Origin: Lichenostomus cassidix
Taxonomy: Eukaryota > Chordata > Aves > Passeriformes > Meliphagidae
Direction: 5' to 3'
Assembly: GCA_008360975.2 (NCBI GenBank)
Contig: CM039183.1
Span: 42,337,850 to 42,401,849 of the forward strand
Length of the DNA: 64,000 nt
Shown piece after piece: positions 1-64,000 of the stretch. A program made the translations under genes and the position numbers. How positions within the stretch are numbered: position 1 is the stretch's first letter; the number at the start of each line of letters is the position of its first letter. The notes under the pieces were generated by a model. The model did no database searches. It was not told where the DNA came from and was given only the letters and a program-made list of their open reading frames with translations.

Positions 1-63230
<63,230 letters not shown>

Positions 63231-64000
63231 CTAGGAAAAACCATTTGGGCATTAAGTCTCACAAACATGAACTAAGCATATGATCTTTAACTAACAAAAG
63301 CTGATATAGAGCAGGGCAAAGGAAGCACAAATGATGTAGTTGATTAAAACAGTTACAAAGCAGTTGTGCGTTTTTTTTGTTAACTGCATATGAAATACTA
63401 CAAAAGCAAGACAGAGCCCTTCCAAGTCAGGACAAGCGTAGCAGCATGTCTAAATAATCAAAATAGCTGAACAAACGGCTAGTTTCAAACTCAGAATGTT
63501 TTACAGAACTATCCCCACTTAGGGAGAGATAAAAGAAAGAATAAGCCAATGCTGCAGGTTTACTACATCACTTTCTGCAATTCCTAAATGGTCACATAGG
63601 ATGTGGCGACCAGCCTTAATAAAAAGGAGATAATATTTAATATATTAAGGCAACTCAAGCATTGGAAGTGTAGGCAAAGCAAGGTGTACTGGAATATACA
63701 CTACAGAGCTAAAGGTCAACAATCACAACAGAAGTCTACAGTCAGATGTTTAATGGCTCTAAGATGCAATCCAAGTGTTAGCTTCCTAGTTTAATGCTTT
63801 ACAGAAGCACAGAGTTTCCCAAGAATGTAGGGGGAAGGTTCTTTCATCTCCCTGTATCAAAATGGGGAGAGCTATTTGCATACCCCCCAGAAGGTTGCAT
63901 CCCAAACAGCCTGGCTGACAGCTGAGAAAGCTTAGTCTGTTAGAATACCCTTGAAATTCAGTTCTGTCTGGCTCTTCAACTCAGATCCTAATAGGAGGCA
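63231..64000 (-). other. PCNX2: Intron of PCNX2 upstream of the large exon (partial)
   Basis: Non-coding on both strands as far as I can see. On the minus strand it ends in a good acceptor (pyrimidine tract then TTCCTAG) at 63231. The large exon begins with two bases that finish a split codon, so at least one further coding exon must lie beyond 64000. I found no candidate for it here and no promoter. Confidence 0.8.

Overview
The window is vertebrate nuclear DNA, almost certainly from a bird. It is AT-rich and intron-dominated. Its only recognisable interspersed repeats are CR1-type LINE 3' ends and one endogenous-retrovirus LTR, with no mammalian SINEs or L1. The one gene found has compact introns of 98 bp to about 12.8 kb. 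The exact species cannot be read from the sequence.

Essentially all of the window belongs to a single minus-strand gene, PCNX2 (pecanex-like 2, also PCNXL2), a large multi-pass membrane protein. I placed 15 consecutive internal coding exons between 63230 and 2215. Every intron is AG/GT-bounded on the minus strand, and reading phase agrees across all 14 junctions. The joined exons total 3033 nt (about 1011 residues). Neither end of the gene is present: the true start and first membrane segments lie beyond 64000, and the C-terminal half (later membrane segments and the pecanex C-terminal domain) lies before position 1.

Reading in transcript order: 63230-61944 is a 1.29-kb exon for the hydrophilic Ser/Thr/acidic region. 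Exons at 52643-52430, 52262-52117, 50881-50788 and 38004-37869 continue the cytoplasmic region, including the family signature VDAMHVFIDE..GEIRSCYLK. Exons from 34844 to 2215 encode the conserved membrane core, with about eight hydrophobic segments, and include a 33-nt microexon at 33297-33265. No second functional protein-coding gene, tRNA, rRNA or CRISPR array was seen.

The introns hold CR1 fragments near 1470-2020, 6139-6205, 12998-13065, 19815-20375, 28270-29283, 55783-56243 and 59085-59601. The last is split by a probable solo LTR. They also hold several short perfect tandem duplications, a strongly AT-rich block flanked by 10-bp direct repeats (39726-39899), homopolymer runs, a purine-skewed tract (60200-60660) and a coding-like fossil of unknown origin (48448-48735, minus). 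I found no evidence for a new biological system. The window is best read as an ordinary gene body with some curiosities in its introns.
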